Origin: DASSQJ01 sp963772645
GTDB taxonomy: Bacteria; Actinomycetota; Actinomycetes; Actinomycetales; Dermatophilaceae
DNA length: 64,000 nucleotides
Assembly: GCA_963772645.1 (NCBI GenBank)
Contig: CAVYYD010000008.1
Coordinates: 79,055-143,054, forward strand
Direction: 5' to 3'
Positions 63,067 through 64,000 of this stretch are shown piece by piece; position 1 is the stretch's first letter; every line of letters begins with the position of its first letter. The notes beneath the pieces are model-generated. The model saw only the letters and a list, made by a program, of their open reading frames with translations, ran no database searches and had not been told where the DNA came from. The position numbers and the translations under genes were made by a program.

Positions 63067-63799
63067 TCAGTTCAACGGGCTCACCCTTTAACCGCCAGGG
63101 CTTGGGACGCACGCCTCGCCGGTGGTCTGGCCACACGTGGGCGTGGTGCAGGAGCCGGTCGACGGCTGCGGTCGCGAGGGTCTTGGGCATCAGCTCATCC
63201 AACACGGCCGGGTGCAGGTTCGAGCTGATCGCGATGGAGCGTTTCTCGTAGGCGGCATCGACGAGGCGGAGGAAGGCTCGGCGGCGTCGTGGGCGACCGG
63301 GAGCAGGCCGATGTCATCGACGACGACGAGGTCGCTCGCAGGACCCGGGCGATGGCCTTGTCAGGTGTCGTCCGCGCGGTGCCGGCGCAGCAGGACGCCG
63401 AGGTCCTCGAGGGTGAACCAGGCGACCTTGAGGCCTGCCTCGACGGCGTGTTGGCCGTGGACTTCGAGAAGGGACTTTTCCCGGTGCCGGACGGGCCGCG
63501 CACGGCAAGGTTCTATGGACGCTGCCCCCACTCCAGCGTGCGCAGCCGCCGTTGGTTCGGGGCCGGGATGGAGGAGGCGTCCGGGGGCCATGACTCGAAC
63601 GTCTTGCCGGTCGGGAAGGGGGCGGCGACGCGGCGGTTGGCCAGGGCCGAGCGTTCCCGCCCGGCCGCTTCCTCGGCGAGCAGCACCCGCAGACCTCGGC
63701 CGGTTCCCAGCGTTGCGCTTTCGCGGTCGCAACAACCTCGGGGGCGTGACGGCGGGTGTGCGGCAGGCCCGGCAGGCAGCGGGGGACCTTCGAGGTCAT
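63067..63799 (-). pseudogene. istB: IS21 helper ATPase IstB, frameshifted
   Basis: Pieces in successive frames from ATG 63799: ATAKAQRWEPAE, then LLAEEAAGRERSALANRRVA and FPTGKTFESW, then GPSGTGKSPF (Walker A), AWFTLEDLGVLLRRHRADDT, AKAIARVLRA, DELMPKTLATAAVDRLLHHA, ending at 63067. About 244 codons, the normal IstB length. At least four indels; the protein cannot be made as read. Confidence 0.8.
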
Positions 63800-64000
63800 C
63801 GGGCAGCGGCGGCGGGGGGGCGCGGCAGAGCGCCAGGCCGGCCTTGGCCGGCGTCACTGTGAACGCCTCCTGCTCAGCGTCGGGGAACGGGCGGCCAGTG
63901 CGTTGGTGAATATCCACCCGCTCGCGCCGAGGGCAGCCCAGGCGTGCCCTGGGTCAGGGAGGGGCCCGCGCGGTGGGTCAGCACCATGGCCGCGGGAAGC

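Larger units (their letters stand above)
62969..64000 (-). mobile_element. IS21-family insertion sequence (partial, degraded)
   Basis: Begins TGTC at 62969, directly at the end of the inverted copy, with tandem terminal repeats at 62997-63042, then an istB-type ATPase gene on the minus strand. Upstream of istB (63800-64000) a fragment PFPDAEQEAFTVTPAKAG may be the 3' end of istA. The element continues past the window edge. All frames are broken by indels, as in the adjacent right arm. Confidence 0.75.

Noticed and set aside
59482..64000. Many short frames on both strands that could be read as a novel gene-dense mobile region
   Set aside because: They are pieces of an indel-laden reverse copy of 55627-59481 and of a broken IS21; none is an independent gene.
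1..64000. tRNA or rRNA genes, CRISPR arrays
   Set aside because: No T-arm (GGTTCGAATCC-like) cloverleaf, rRNA core sequence or regularly spaced repeats were noticed on reading both strands.

Overview
The window is high-GC (roughly 70% by eye), tightly packed actinobacterial DNA. It opens with the conserved rodA-pbpA-pknB cluster, facing trpG/pabA, a class E sortase, DUF881, crgA, a rhomboid protease and a cyclophilin. This is the usual oriC-proximal neighbourhood of Actinobacteria. Two DnaA-box-like 9-mers lie in it at 6986-7038. The gene styles fit Micrococcales, perhaps an Intrasporangiaceae-like genus, but that placement is inference.

Layout. 1-9.6 kb: cell-wall and division block. 9.6-11.3 kb: a decayed hydrolase and a secreted coiled-coil protein. 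11.4-18.0 kb: an inorganic-carbon module, with a small winged-helix regulator divergent from one polypeptide that fuses a DabB-like (NuoL/MrpA) membrane half to a DabA (DUF2309) half, then DUF6671 and a Na+/H+ antiporter. 18.1-22.7 kb: a SNF2 helicase, two tandem GAF-ANTAR proteins and a STAS protein. 22.9-31.4 kb: metabolic and redox genes, several of them broken (NmrA-like, hemerythrin-DUF2249, FAD oxidoreductase), with an Fe-S-type regulator divergent from the hemerythrin. 32.2-35.3 kb: a minus-strand operon ending in a frameshifted PEP-synthase/rifampin-phosphotransferase-like gene, divergent from a large LuxR regulator that is followed by a two-cupredoxin secreted protein. 39.5-45.8 kb: a plasma-membrane-type P-type ATPase, an alpha/beta hydrolase and an ABC exporter. 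46.2-54.7 kb: SRPBCC and DUF6544 proteins, a HipBA toxin-antitoxin pair next to a truncated SnoaL-like gene, a SNF2-SWIM pair and an AIM24 protein. 55.2-59.5 kb: lower-GC accessory genes (membrane protein, two-repeat lipoprotein, DUF2510 protein, PLD-helicase).

The end of the window needs caution. From about 59482 to 62966 the sequence is a reverse-complement copy of 55627-59481 with dense indels and substitutions, joined through a 13-bp inverted repeat with an 18-nt loop. The copy stops exactly where an IS21-type element (degraded istB, tandem terminal repeats) begins. A clean left arm and noisy right arm point to an unpolished fold-back read or contig end. A real inverted duplication with an IS insertion is the alternative. 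The PLD-helicase is truncated at this junction. Several genes from 28 to 35 kb and at 53.7 kb also carry single-base frameshifts, some at homopolymers, so consensus errors may reach beyond the palindrome.

The most interesting intact biology is the DabB-DabA fusion with its compact promoter/operator, the Fe-S regulator-hemerythrin-DsbA group, and hipBA with an ATGACA-N8-TGTCAT operator candidate.
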